A stretch of DNA of 64,000 nt from Nemopilema nomurai. Lineage: Eukaryota > Cnidaria > Scyphozoa > Rhizostomeae > Rhizostomatidae. Location: NCBI GenBank assembly GCA_003864495.1, contig ML133401.1, forward strand, positions 6,439,189 to 6,503,188. The letters are read 5' to 3'. The position numbers and the translations under genes were made by a program. The notes beneath the pieces were generated by a model. That model did no database searches. It worked only from the letters and a program-made list of their open reading frames with translations, and was not told the DNA's origin. Each line of letters opens with the position of its first letter. The stretch's first letter is position 1. This document shows, piece by piece, positions 46,881 through 59,200 of the stretch.

Positions 46881-49800
46881 CTAGGACGACCCTTGATGTG
46901 GGATTATGACGACTGGGATGTCGACATGGTGAAGCACATAGCTGCTTACACTTCCCATGAATGTGCGTCGCAGCAGATTCAGGCCCCTGGAACCCATTAC
47001 AGCCATCACCGGCTTGTACTCGTCCACGATTTTGCAAATGCCTTCACCTGGGTTTCCTGTATGAATGATCACTTTCTGCTTGAGCTACCGTGGGAAATAA
47101 AAACAACATATTAATTTGGTATACGCAATGGAAACATAGATAATAGATCTTGCAAATTAAATGTGCAGCAATGATAACAACTATTCACTTCAAGTTAGAC
47201 ATTTTTTCCAGGAAACGATTGTTTCCACCTTAATCTTGCTAACAAAAGTACCTTAGATGTGACAATCGCAACCCTATACGAACTAGTGTCTTAAAAAGGT
47301 GCTACATTTCCATACTGCACAGTAACTTTGATCTTGAATTCGTTTTAAAAGACGAAATAATGCAAATGCAAATCAAAATAAGTGAAATGTGGACTTACAT
47401 TTTGTTTATCACAGGCCCTCTCGTGGCTCTTCATCATTTCCCTTACTTCTTTCAGCTTTACATCCACCCTTTCTCTCCACTCATCCCATGGTTCAGGCGA
47501 TGGATCTAAATTTAGAGCAAAACAACTCGCAATTACAAAAAAATTCATTCATGCAAGGAGCACGAATGTCTCCCTATACTACGAGGTCACAGGTCAAAGT
47601 TTTCATCCATTGCGTAGACCTTTGATCTGTTTGCAGGGGGAGGTTTATCATTGTATGAAAAATAATCTTGAATTTTGTATATCTATACATTTCATTCCCC
47701 AATAAACAAATTCTTGCCAATTCATTCATCAATTAGCTAATTCTTTACCTACCATCCTTCTTGGTAAACCGTTATTAGACATTGCAGCCATGCCACCAAG
47801 CTGGACATTTCATCATGTCGGCCCTCTGACTATTGGGCTCCTCTAATGATTGTCAAATTAGATTAGTGAATGACCAAGGGACTTATTTAGAACAGGTAGC
47901 CCTTAAGCAATAACATCTTTTCAAACTTAGTTTTGCCAGAAACGGCAGAACATATAAATTAATAATTTGAATGCAATAAATTTCTGTACATCATATGGAA
48001 ATCAATCCAAATAACAAGCTGAAAATAACAGAAAATTACAAAAAGATCAACATGATTGCAATTTTACAGTTATTCAGAAGAGTGACCCTGTGTTTGTATC
48101 AAAAGTAACAAGCTTTTTCTACAAATGGAAGGCATTTTAGAAGAGTCCTCAATACATTGATTTTTCCTCATGCTGATTTAACTTAATTTAGATTAGGGAA
48201 ATGGCTTTATGAAACATTTACTGAAGTTATTTTAGAAATTCCCACATCCAAAAAGATCATATTCAGATAAATTACAAAGGAAAACACACAAAGGGTCCTT
48301 AGGTGACCATATTAACATTGCATATATCTTGGTCTAAAATCTGGGGAGCATGTTTGTCCTTACAAAGCCTTGCATAATTCTGTAGATGTCAGAATGTGTG
48401 AAAATGTTACATACTTTATCCAGAATTCATATCAAAACCCAGATCAAAATGGATTATAAAAAAAAGTCATGAAGTCAAAAGTCAAACCAACATGATTGGC
48501 AGCAGGTGGGAAACATGTACCATTATCAAAGCAAGAATTTTCGGTAGCTCGTGTTCTATCTTTCTTAAAATTTTTGTTAATGAATTGTTAAATCTAAGAA
48601 AAGCTTTGATGTAATAAGTTACAAATGTAATTTTATTTCATGTTTTGTATTGTATGATTTATGCTTTGAATTGTTTCAATTCTTATCAACACTGGCATAA
48701 AGTAGACTGTCGGATAGTATTGGACAAAAGTCAGTTTAGTTTTTGCAGACAGAAAATGACCTGTGATATTTGACCTATAACCTTAAAATCCTTTAAGCAG
48801 TAATGAAATAAAAGAAGGGCTCTACAATTTTAATATGATTGAACAAGTGAATATGTAAAGTAGTTTAATAGCTTTCGCAAAATATGCTGAATATTTGTAA
48901 GAAATTTGCGAGAAGATAGTTTTCATGGAATGAGTGAAAGTAGTATATATAATTCAAACATCCACTTACGTCTCAATGAAACTGCAGGGGGAGATGGTGC
49001 ATCAAACATATGAACCAGCAAAACAACATCATCAGGTCTTTGTACTTCATTGAGATAAACTAAAGAGGTTGACAAAGTTAGAAATACTTCATAGTTGTTA
49101 AACAATGAAAATATCCTAATTTCTTATTTATACATATATATATTGGCCCAGTGGAATGAGCGTTGGTTTTTGAAGCAGCAAGCTGGAGTTCAATTCCAAC
49201 CAAGAGTGGTTCAATTCAATTGGGTAGCACCCTTGTGGAAAGAATTTTTCCCCTGTCAGCATTTGCCTTATGATTATATATATATAGGTATTCAGAAAAA
49301 CACTATCTCGTAAACGTTTCAACCATTTTAATTACACTCGGTGCATGAGCTTTTGAAAGTATATATCTATTTAATATATAAGCTATTACTGGGAATGTTT
49401 ATTAACACATTCCAACCTTAGAGGTTGTTTAATATTCAAGAATTGACATATTTTGCAGCCAAATTTCAACCTTAGAGGGTTCCCTGGCACATCAAAAGAT
49501 TAATGACATTTCCCTTTGAAAACATTCAAATATAACGCTAGCATCAAACAAATAAAACTGAATAGAAGGGCGACATCTTAGACCTTAATAGTTTTATCCA
49601 AGAAATTCTACTGAGTAGACGAATAAGCTTGTTTTTAAATGTTATGATGCCTTCAAGACGGATGTAATGAGCAACATGAAGTGCTTTGGGTTGAATGCAT
49701 TGACATGAATGCGAAAATAACATGAATTCGTTTGCTTCAAATAAGTTGTTTGTAATGAAGCAACTGTGGTTTTTAACAACATACATATTTAACGAAATAT

Positions 49801-50409
49801 TCAACTTATCCATAGCAAGATGGTTTTACATTGCTCAAAAACAATGCAGTTTTGTCTAGATTGAAATCAAACAACGAAATGTCCTCTGTGCGAAGCATTG
49901 TCTGTTCAAAAGGGTCATTCAAAGCCATTGTGCGAACAGAAAAGTTAGTGTGGGGTATTAAAACCAAGCATCTAATTACAAAATCCAGTAGTTCTTCGAA
50001 AGTCCGCTGGTTTATTTTTTCAATTGGACTGAGGAAATCATCACTAGATACATCAAGTTTTTTCTTGCTACTTTGCAACCTGTGCTGTCTTACATTCAAT
50101 GCATCTTCAGTCTTTTCACCTCTACCCCAAAACGCAACGTATCACAAAGCGTAAGATTAATTTGTAACTCCTACTTCACTCGGCTGTGTTTCTGATTCTT
50201 ACATTTACACTTCAGCATGAAGAAAAACTTCTAATGACGTTTTAAAATAAGTATACAAAGAAAGCCGATGCAGACAGTCCACAAGGGCCTAAACGTGACC
50301 ACACAAAAACAATGCACGAAGCCAACTTACAATCCATTGCCGACTGGCTCGACTTGCTGCCATCAACGGCAACTAGAACTCTTCTCGGTGGCTCGGCTGT
50401 AGCTTCCAT
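46881..50409 (-). CDS. Universal stress protein (UspA-domain, ATP-binding type)
   Basis: Four exons on the minus strand: 50409-50331, 49059-48970, 47505-47399 and 47075-46881, with consensus GTAAGT-type donors and phases 1,1,0, giving 156 residues. The Usp fold is covered from end to end: the first strand RRVLVAVDGSKSS (about 9-21, with Asp16 for the nucleotide), then DDVVLLVHMF. A helix with EVREMMKSHERACD is followed by KVIIHTGNPGEGI and the C-terminal signature. That signature is MGSRG-(9 residues)-GS-VSSYVLHH, i.e. G-2x-G-9x-G(S/T), the ATP-binding motif of the UspA/MJ0577 class. Stand-alone USPs are known from plants, bacteria and several invertebrates, cnidarians included, but are missing from vertebrates. 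A cytosolic stress-linked nucleotide-binding role is inferred. No regulatory element could be assigned. Confidence 0.9.
49144..49275 (+). mobile_element. tRNA-derived SINE-like sequence in the USP 5' region
   Basis: An A-box match TGGCCCAGTGG at 49144-49154 and a B-box-like gagttcaattcc at 49186-49197 are spaced as in a tRNA. The whole head reads like a decayed tRNA (acceptor and anticodon arms no longer pair). It is followed by an unrelated body of about 75 bp ending near a TA microsatellite (atatatatata). It lies in intron 1 of the USP gene, antisense to it. The body boundary is approximate, and only one copy was found here. Confidence 0.45.
49806..50126 (-). other. Coding-like open frame inside USP intron 1
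   Basis: An open minus-strand frame of about 107 codons ends in TAG at 49806. The sequence looks protein-like (FLSPIEKINQRTFEELLDF, then FNLDKTALFLSNVKPS), with balanced composition. There is no ATG at its 5' end. A weak acceptor (GTAGAG) at about 50127 would join USP exon 1 in frame, making an alternative terminal exon, but its pyrimidine tract is poor. I recognise no domain. It may instead be a nested gene fragment or a decayed processed copy. Confidence 0.3.
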
Positions 50410-53234
50410 TTTCTTTCCCTACGAGTTTTGCTCACTGTGTGAAAAGTAGCACGGGTCAAGTCGCATCGACGCCCAAGCGAAGCTCCCGGTGATTGACAGG
50501 TCTGCTTCTGGCTGAGCGGGAAAGGTCAATTTTCAAACATGACCCCTTTGGTGACCTTTGGCTGCTGAAAGTTGTTCACGGTACTGGTTTTCAACGAAAT
50601 GACACGAAAACGAATGCAAAGTCTATATGCCCATATACCCATTATAGCAGCTATCTGCCCATTTTGACATCTTTTCAGACAAACTTCTAAACTGGCAAAA
50701 ATACAAATGAATTGCTCCAGATATTATCAAGATAAGGCAAAATAACTTATTTCATCATGAATCTACAAATAAATATTTTTCACACCAGGTCTTTCCTCAT
50801 ACCCATCACTATATACTATAAATTTATTACTGTATCAAATTTTGCTACCCCCTTCATTCTTTACTTTTAATAAGCTTCTTTAAAGTTTGTCGAATTTAAT
50901 TCTTGTTCCGAAAAGGTCAAACAGCCTATAATTAAAATATATAACCGTCCACTTCACAGATTCATGACCGTTGGGAAAACAAACGTAATATCTACAAAAT
51001 AGCCAACAGAATATAAAACCTTTTAAGATGAGCTAGAAGTGTCTAGTATTACATTCCTACACTCAGTTTGAATTAAATTTTTCATCAACATGTTTTCATT
51101 TCAATTACTTGAAGATCAAAAAATCGGGTGAGTAGCCAAATTTGACACAACACGTTAATTACATCACATTGATCAGTGGCTTGGTAAGGAGCATTGATGC
51201 TCACAGACTTCATGCGTCATGGCCTATCAGGATGCGTTTCGCAATAGTTAAGCCACCTGTTCAGTCCATTCCTCTCTGCGTGCCCTTTGACAGCGTCTTT
51301 TTCACGGTTGATGGATGAAGTGTGGGGAGAGGGGCTGTAGCATGACCCCTTAAATCGGCCACCATAGAACTTCACTTTTCCTAATTTTTATTCTATAGGC
51401 AAGGATTTCATTATCAATTTAGAAAAGAGGCCAAACAATGTTTCGCAATTTTAATCATGACAGTGAAATTAGAAAATCATTTACAGATGAAGGGGCAGAA
51501 AAAGGCCAATTTGACCAGGTGCTATTCGTGACCTCTTTTTGCAAGAAAGGACTAAAAGCGTTTCCTAGAGTAGAGAAGCCATAACAACAGCAATAACTCT
51601 AGAAATCGACCGTTTCTTGGACTTGATAAGTTCGAGGTGAAACGAGAGAACTCATTTTACCTTGATTAGTTTAAATGGACAGCTCTATCTTTCTCGGCAA
51701 AAGGCATTGACGAAGGTTCAAGGCGCGAAGAGGGTGCATAGGGCGGTCACCCCCTTTACTGAAAATCCAGAGCAGCCATATCAGATGTTATCACTGACAG
51801 CCATATCACTGTGGTCATATCGGGCCTTCAAATCGAGGCCCCTTTCAGATTCCGCCATGATTCGCAATCTCTCGAGTACGCTGGTCTGAGATCCAAATCT
51901 GGCGATCTTCAATGTTATCAAATTTAAAAACAGTTCCGCAAATCACTGGCATACAACAGTAACAGAGATCAATGTAGTTTTCCCAGTTTATTTTATTTCT
52001 TCAAAGTTATCAATATTAGTTCTCTAACATTAATTTCATAGACAATACAAGCACATATCCGCCTCTTTAAACAAATTCAGTTTACTTGAATACTTTTTAA
52101 AAACAAAAGACGCAACTGAGTAAAATATATTGAATTACATCTGCCTAAGCAGAAAAGCAACTTGAGAGAAAACTGAACTATACAGAAATCGGGCTCTATG
52201 AAAAAAGGAGATCTTATTTGGAGCAGCATTTCTGGATTGATTTCAATACATGAATTTCAAAAGGGAAGAAAAGCTTAACTGCTAATGCGGAGTAATCCAC
52301 TAAATGCCGCACCGTTACTTGCAAATGGCACTGGGCTTAATGCTAAAAAGTGGGCAGGGATAATGGCGTCGTTGAAATCTCTCGAGTAAGAACGTAGAAA
52401 TATTTTGGACAATGAAATAAAGTAACTCCATTTGGCTAGGCCATAAAAGGCCACAAGGAATTGGTGTTGATGCTGTATAGCTATTCTGACAAATGGCTAT
52501 TCTGCCAATAGCATGCAAGACTTCTAAAAACACAATGCTTTTGTATAAACCACGTGATACGTACTTTATAAAGACGACTTAATTTACAAAATTGTAAAGG
52601 TTTTTGTTCGATACAAAGATGCTTGTAGGTTATAGGTGAACACAAAGCAGCAGTGACAAAAATATTTACAGGATGCAAAACTTACTCTTGAAACGTGGCT
52701 GGATCTTAACATGAGGCCTGACCTTGAAGCAAGGGTAAACATTACTGAACCATAAAATTCATAGTGGATAAATCAAAGTAGCCATAACAAAATAGAGTGC
52801 AATTAAAACGCTATCAATTACGTTTCTCCAAAGGAATAAAAATCGAGGTCATAATGAACTTAGATGTCGTTCAACGTCAATCAGTATTAAAACTAGCTGG
52901 AATTCCTTTGCTGTTACAATATTTTTTAGATTAAGAAGTAAATATTTAGAAAAAAAAGTTTAAATTTTCATAGTGCTGCACGAAACAAAAGTTTTCCCCA
53001 TCAATTTTGTATTTTGAAACTTCAAGGGAAACATGCGTAAGAACAAGAAGATGCCATAACGAATTCAAGGTTATGGAATTTAGCTCTAGATTGTTAGACA
53101 TTATTGCGAAGACAACTCTGTTGGCCTCGACGAGAAACACACAAAAATGATTCTGATCTTCCCCTGAAGAAGGGCGTCAGCATTATCAAGCATCTATCGC
53201 GTTGCCCAGCACCCATTTTGAAAGAAAATCCATC
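50410..53234. other. Divergent USP promoter side and FMR1 3' flank
   Basis: The USP 5' flank and the presumed 3' UTR of the FMR1 gene (stop at 53235) share this interval. No separate gene is supported; ORFs at 50493-50690, 51662-51889 and 52315-52678 carry no domain. A minus-strand AATAAA (plus-strand tttatt) at about 51980-51990 is a possible distal poly(A) signal for FMR1. Confidence 0.45.
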
Positions 53235-56200
53235 CTACGCTGTCGTCTCGGTCACTGTCTTCTGGCCACCCTTCGAATCTGCTGGCTTCTCGTCGTTCGA
53301 CAGCTTCTCGCTTTTTGTTTTCGTTCCGTCTGCTGTCTCGACTCCCGGCATGCTCTTTGTTTCTGTGACAGTGGCCGGCAAATCAGTACTCTTTTGGCTG
53401 CTGACGTGACCTTCCTTCCATCCGTCCTCGGTTGTTTTTACCGTGTTACTCGCTTCTGCCTTTTGCTTGCCTGTGAAAACGTGAAAGTTGCATACCAATT
53501 TAATTTCATGCACTGCATAGTCATACACATTAACTTAGGAAAAATAATTTTAATTTGGATAATTTTAACATGTTCAAATATAGTCCACTTTACTCTCCTG
53601 ATCTCTGCTTGAAAACATATGAAATTAGTTGGAAAGGCATATTTTCGCAGAGGCAGCACAAAGAAGGAGTGGCACAATGGTAGTAGCAAAAGCAAGATAA
53701 AATCACTGCCAAACAAATCCACGTAGCAAAGAATTAAGAATCAAACAGCACCTTTTTCGCCTACCAAAATGGACTGGATGCTTAGGATACGTTCAATTCA
53801 AAACTTCAAAGATACGTTTCAGGAAAATACTAAAAAGCTGCCAAAAACATTAACAGACACTCACCGTTAACGATGGTATCATTCGGTTTTCCATTTTTGT
53901 GCCTGTTTTGGCTATAGACTTTGGCTCCATTCGCCTTCCCTTCCTGGCCATCCGGCTGTTTTACGTCATTACGTTGAATCCTTCGATTCTGTCGCACCTG
54001 CTGCTTCTGCTGTTGATGCGCATGAGGTTGCTGCCCTCGTTGCTGGTACTGCTGATGCTGTCTTCCACCCTGTCTGTTGTGTACTGGTGATGAGCTGTGT
54101 TGTTTCGGGGGCTGTTTGTCCCCTGCAGCACCCTTCTTCCCCTGTTGGCTCTTCGTGTCGCTCTGGTGCTTTGCCTCTAATTCTTTCTGGTCTTGGGCGT
54201 TGCTATTTTGGTGGTGCTCAGGTTTGGCTCCGCTATCAAGCTTACCACTTGCTGGCTTTGCAGCGTGCTTTTCGCCCCATCTGCCTAACGCTCGTCTCTC
54301 ATCTAAGTCACCAGCACTTTGCGTCCGTCGCCTTCGTTCTTCGTCTTGTAGTCTGTTGACTTCAGAAAAATCACTCACTGTTGATGATGAATTTCTTCAA
54401 ATTATCGACAGATCTATATTCAAAGCATTACACGCGTTACTGCAAATTCAGTTATAAGGGATGCATAGGCCTATTCTTCGCTCAAATAAAGCATGTCCTC
54501 TCCAAAGTCCAATAACGCTTAAAGGATTCTTTCGTTGGAATAAAATCATGAAAAAGCAGCATACCATCTAGCTTTGGCTCTTCGCCACGACTTCTCCAGT
54601 CTTGATCTAAGGAAAGACAAGTGAAGAAAAGCTGTTTGAGTGGAGCAAGTTAAAATGCCGTCATCAAAGTTATGTCACGGCTAGCGTCCTGTTCACTTAA
54701 GATATTGGCTCCTCAGTTTTGATCTAAGCCATTTCATATTAAAAAGAAATTACAATAGCGAAAGGAATGACCCAACCCCTCAAAAGAAGTACTCACCACA
54801 CCGACCCTCTAGGAAAAAGCCTTTCGGCGACCACTCCATAGGGTTATATAAAGAAAAGTAACACCAATAACTTTGTCAAGGAATGACAAAACAAAACCAT
54901 TCTAGACTACTCCAGAATTCGGGGTAAACTCACCCCTGCTTGCCTTGTCCCTTTCACCTTCACTTGTTCGTCTTGTCCTTGAATCATCTTTACCCCCTCG
55001 AGTGCTACTACTGGCCCCTCTACCTGGCCCTGTTTTACCCCTCCCAGCGCCACCACCAAGATATCGATGGCTGTTGTCCTTCAAATCAGCATCCACTTCG
55101 GTGATGGTTGGCGGGATGTTTTCGGGTGAACTTTTACCGCCATGGGGGGACGCTCTTCCGCTCTGTAATTGAAGATTGAAATTGAAAGAAAAGAAATCGC
55201 ATCGGGTATTTTCGAAAGCCTAAAAAGAGCAATCAGAGGCAATAATGTAATGTTGATGTAAGCAATAATAAGGGTTAAAAGAAAACGTCCGCAGGAGACG
55301 CAATGAGGGCATCAAATACTCAGACTTTTGACACGAAAGGACATACACCATCAGGCTTCCTCGAACTGACCCCCTCGCTCTCGCTGGTCGTTCTAATCCG
55401 AGACAACATCGACATCCGGTTTTTGCTGTAATGGTCCGAGCCGGTGTAGACAGGCAGTTCAGTTAGATCACCGGTATAGCTATCCACTGTTTGGGTGCGG
55501 TCTCGAAAGTTGTAATCGGACTGGCCAATGCTTAAAGCGTGCTGACGCTTTAGCTCTGCAGGGGGTGGAAAGTACGGACCGGAGGTAGGTGAGAACCCAA
55601 GTTCCTTCAACTGGTTATCGATTTTTTCTTTTTCTTGCCTCAAGTTTTCGACATCCTGAAAATAAAAAATAGATTTACAATATTCATCCATACCAATTAA
55701 ATGCAAACATTAATGCATATAAAGTCATCATGTCATACAAAACCTGCTTTGAAGACTTTCGTCAATATTGTCGATGCTTTATGAATTATATACATAAATT
55801 TATTAACGGTACCAACTTTAAGGTGTGCCAAATGGTACTGAAGCATCATCTTAGCCAAAGATATGCTATCCAGTGTGCCGATGAACAGAAATGGTACGTC
55901 TTTCTAGAAAAGAAAGCAGAAACATTCACTTATACATCAAATATCTACATAAACTCTTTTCATGGCAAACTAGAAAGCCATAGAGCGAGTAACTCGAAAA
56001 CGAACTGGAGATGCGGGTGTTACCTCCTTTTCTTCTGCAGATTGCTCGTCCGATACTGGCTCGATCTTAACCCTTACAACGCCTGATTTGTCAACAATAT
56101 CTTGAATTATTCGGCCATTTTTTCCAATAACCTTCCCTGCAAACAAAAACAAATTCATGCATCAACTTTTGAAAAAACTTGTTTTGAAATAAGTACTAAT

Positions 56201-59200
56201 AAGCTAGTGTCCCAATTATTAGAATATATCTTCGGGTAGATGGAAATCCCTTTTCTCTGTTTTACAAATAAATCCTGAAAAAATCTCTCCCGAATTCCAC
56301 GAGGATCGATTGCGGGTCCATAATACAATTTGAAGGTCAGATCTCCCTGAAAATGGTTAGCACAAATACACAGATACGGTCTGATACTTGAATGAAAATG
56401 TTCTGTTATGAGTGTTTTCATTTAAAAGGCGTCTTGTTTTTGAAATGTTGTTGTACTGATTGAAGAAACACTGTAAATATGTTTTCGCTGTCTCAGTGCT
56501 TTTCGGTAGACTTAAAAGAATAGAACATCAATTAGTTATTAACAGCACGCGCTAGATATATACACGATAACTAAACAACAACAGATAATTCAGCCTTGCG
56601 AATGTCACTATTCCCTTACCCACGTATACTCTTGGAACATAAACGACTTCCTCTCCAAACTCCAAAAGCTTCCTAGCTTCTTTGATGCAAGCTTTGTTCT
56701 GCAAAAAGGTGTTTACTCACTACCAGTAAATTTGGCTGCTTAAAACATAGCTTAGTTCTCGCTTAAACTATAAAATGCGACAATATAAAAAAATTCCATT
56801 GAAGTTTCTATTGCATGACAAGACAGACAGAACAGTTGGCATGATACCTCTCCTACGATGTGGAACGTGCAGTTTGGCTCATCGACCTCAATGGCAATGA
56901 TCCCTGGAATCTTTCTTGCAGCCTGAATGTTTGCACCCTGTGCTCCAATCGCAAGCCCAACAAGGTCTTCAGGTAGTTTCAGTTGCTCCAATATGCTGCC
57001 TTGGTGTGGTTGGTTCTTTACCATCTAAAAACGTAGCAATAAATGTTTGAACATAGCAAAAGGCTCAGAAAAATGACTTGGCTCTATGTTGCAGGGATAA
57101 AAACTTTTCACTGCAATCCCAGCTTCAGCCAATTTTCAGAAATAAAATGTACCTCAAGTTGGGTTGATGCTTCTTCATTTCTTGTTTGAAGAAGTAACTT
57201 GGTCCTCAGACTCCTGAAATGCATTTCGCTTAGAATGGCAGATCGCTTGCTAGCTTCCTCACTTGTAGACTGTTGAGAAAATTAGAAACATGTCAAAACC
57301 ATCAACAGGGACCTCACTGTAAGAAACTTATTGCACATATTTTAATTATTAATAATATTGCAAAATATATTGAAGCAGGTTAAAAGATGGGGTTCTCTTC
57401 AGTCTCTCGGATTATTCAAGCAATGCAGACTTTGCAAAACATTTGCAAAGCAAGAACATGAAATTAATAAGGAAGAAAATTTTAGCTACTGAAAATTTCT
57501 TTTCATACAGGTGAGTAATTTGAGTGGCATATCCTAAGGGAAATGAATGGAAGGGAATTCTCAGTGAAACAAAATGTTTTTCCATACCAGGACAACAAGG
57601 ACATTCAAGTCTGCATCAAAAACAATTGAGGCAGCCCCCGATTGCCTTTGAAACTCTGTGTGTACATTGGAGTCTTTGCAACTATTTTGAAAAAAGGCAT
57701 TATTTAGTTGATCAAAAGGGCTACCATGCGATATAAGCTAATTCATTCAAAACTGTGTTAATCTGTCATGTATATATATATATATATACCACACTACAAA
57801 TTCAAACAAATTGCTAATTCATTTTAAGTTTACAACTGACAAGTGCTAACATTAATGCTTAAAATCTCAAAATCGTTCCTTCAACCAGACATAAAAGACA
57901 GATTTGAGCTATTTGTTCAGCTTTGCAAAAAGTGACAATGAATTGAGGAGATTAAATTATATTTTATTCCTGTGCCAAAAGGTTTCTACATACTTGCTGA
58001 CAAGAATAAGAGCTTGTCTATGAACAAACAAGTCAAGTTGCAAGAAAAATATTGGTAAGAGTTACATCTGCTTCAAGTCTTGGGGAACATCGATCATACA
58101 CTTGAAATACATGTCTCTTGATATGGCATTGCTGTAGAGAAAAAAAAGAATAATAAGAGAAAATGATACATAAGCTATACATATACTAGCTATTGTTAAA
58201 TAACTAGAATGGAAAGCATTCTGAAACATGTATAACGGAATGAAAGTATAAAGCAATGTGAAATCAAAAGAACTTTAGCTTACAAAAGACCAGAAAATAA
58301 GGGAGATAACAAAGTTGAAGGTTGACACAGCTCATTAACTTACTCTTTATTAACTTGTCGTATCCTTTCCTTTGGCACAATTTCGTTGAAACTATCATCA
58401 AAACCTTTGAATTTCACAACAAAAAGCTGCAACGAAGAGAGTAAAATGAAGGGAGAACTTGTATCAATTCAACCTATGCATATATATAATTTCAATAATC
58501 AATATCATAATGAAATACACATAATCAACATAGTAAAAAACATGCAAAATTGAAAATGAGGTGGAAACTAACCTCCCCTTTTTGTGTAACAACTTTTGCA
58601 TGCCACCATCCAAATGGCTCATTATCTGCTGCTTTTGAAAATACCTTTAAGACAAATTAAATATTAGAAGTATGTCCAGAGAAAATCACTGAAAATACAT
58701 TACAACTGCGGCATAGAATTTTTTTTGGAAATTTCTCGCAATTGCCTCTCGCTCTCTGGAAGGTCCTTCAACAGTTGCTTTAAAATTAGATTGCATTGCA
58801 TTTCCTATTTTGTTCTTAAATTGAATCATGTGTAAGTATGCTACTCTTGCAGACAATCACAACAATTGATTGTTAACTACATCTTATCCTTGAAAGGTTA
58901 AATAGATCAACCAATCAATAAGTCAGTCAACTAATCAATTAGACAATGAAACATATACACAATCAACTAAGTGAAACATTTATTAAAAACAGAAAGAGCA
59001 TTAAACAAGATAAATGCTTTAAAATGCCACTTTCTGTTTAATTTTATGACTTAAAAAAGATAGAAGCAAAAACTTTGAAGAATAATTACAAAATGAAATT
59101 GATTGCAAAATGCATAGCACACAAAGCAAGATACCTCAACATCATCACCCTCCTTAAATTCAACAGTCTGTCTAACTTTCATGGGAGGCTTTCGGACAAC

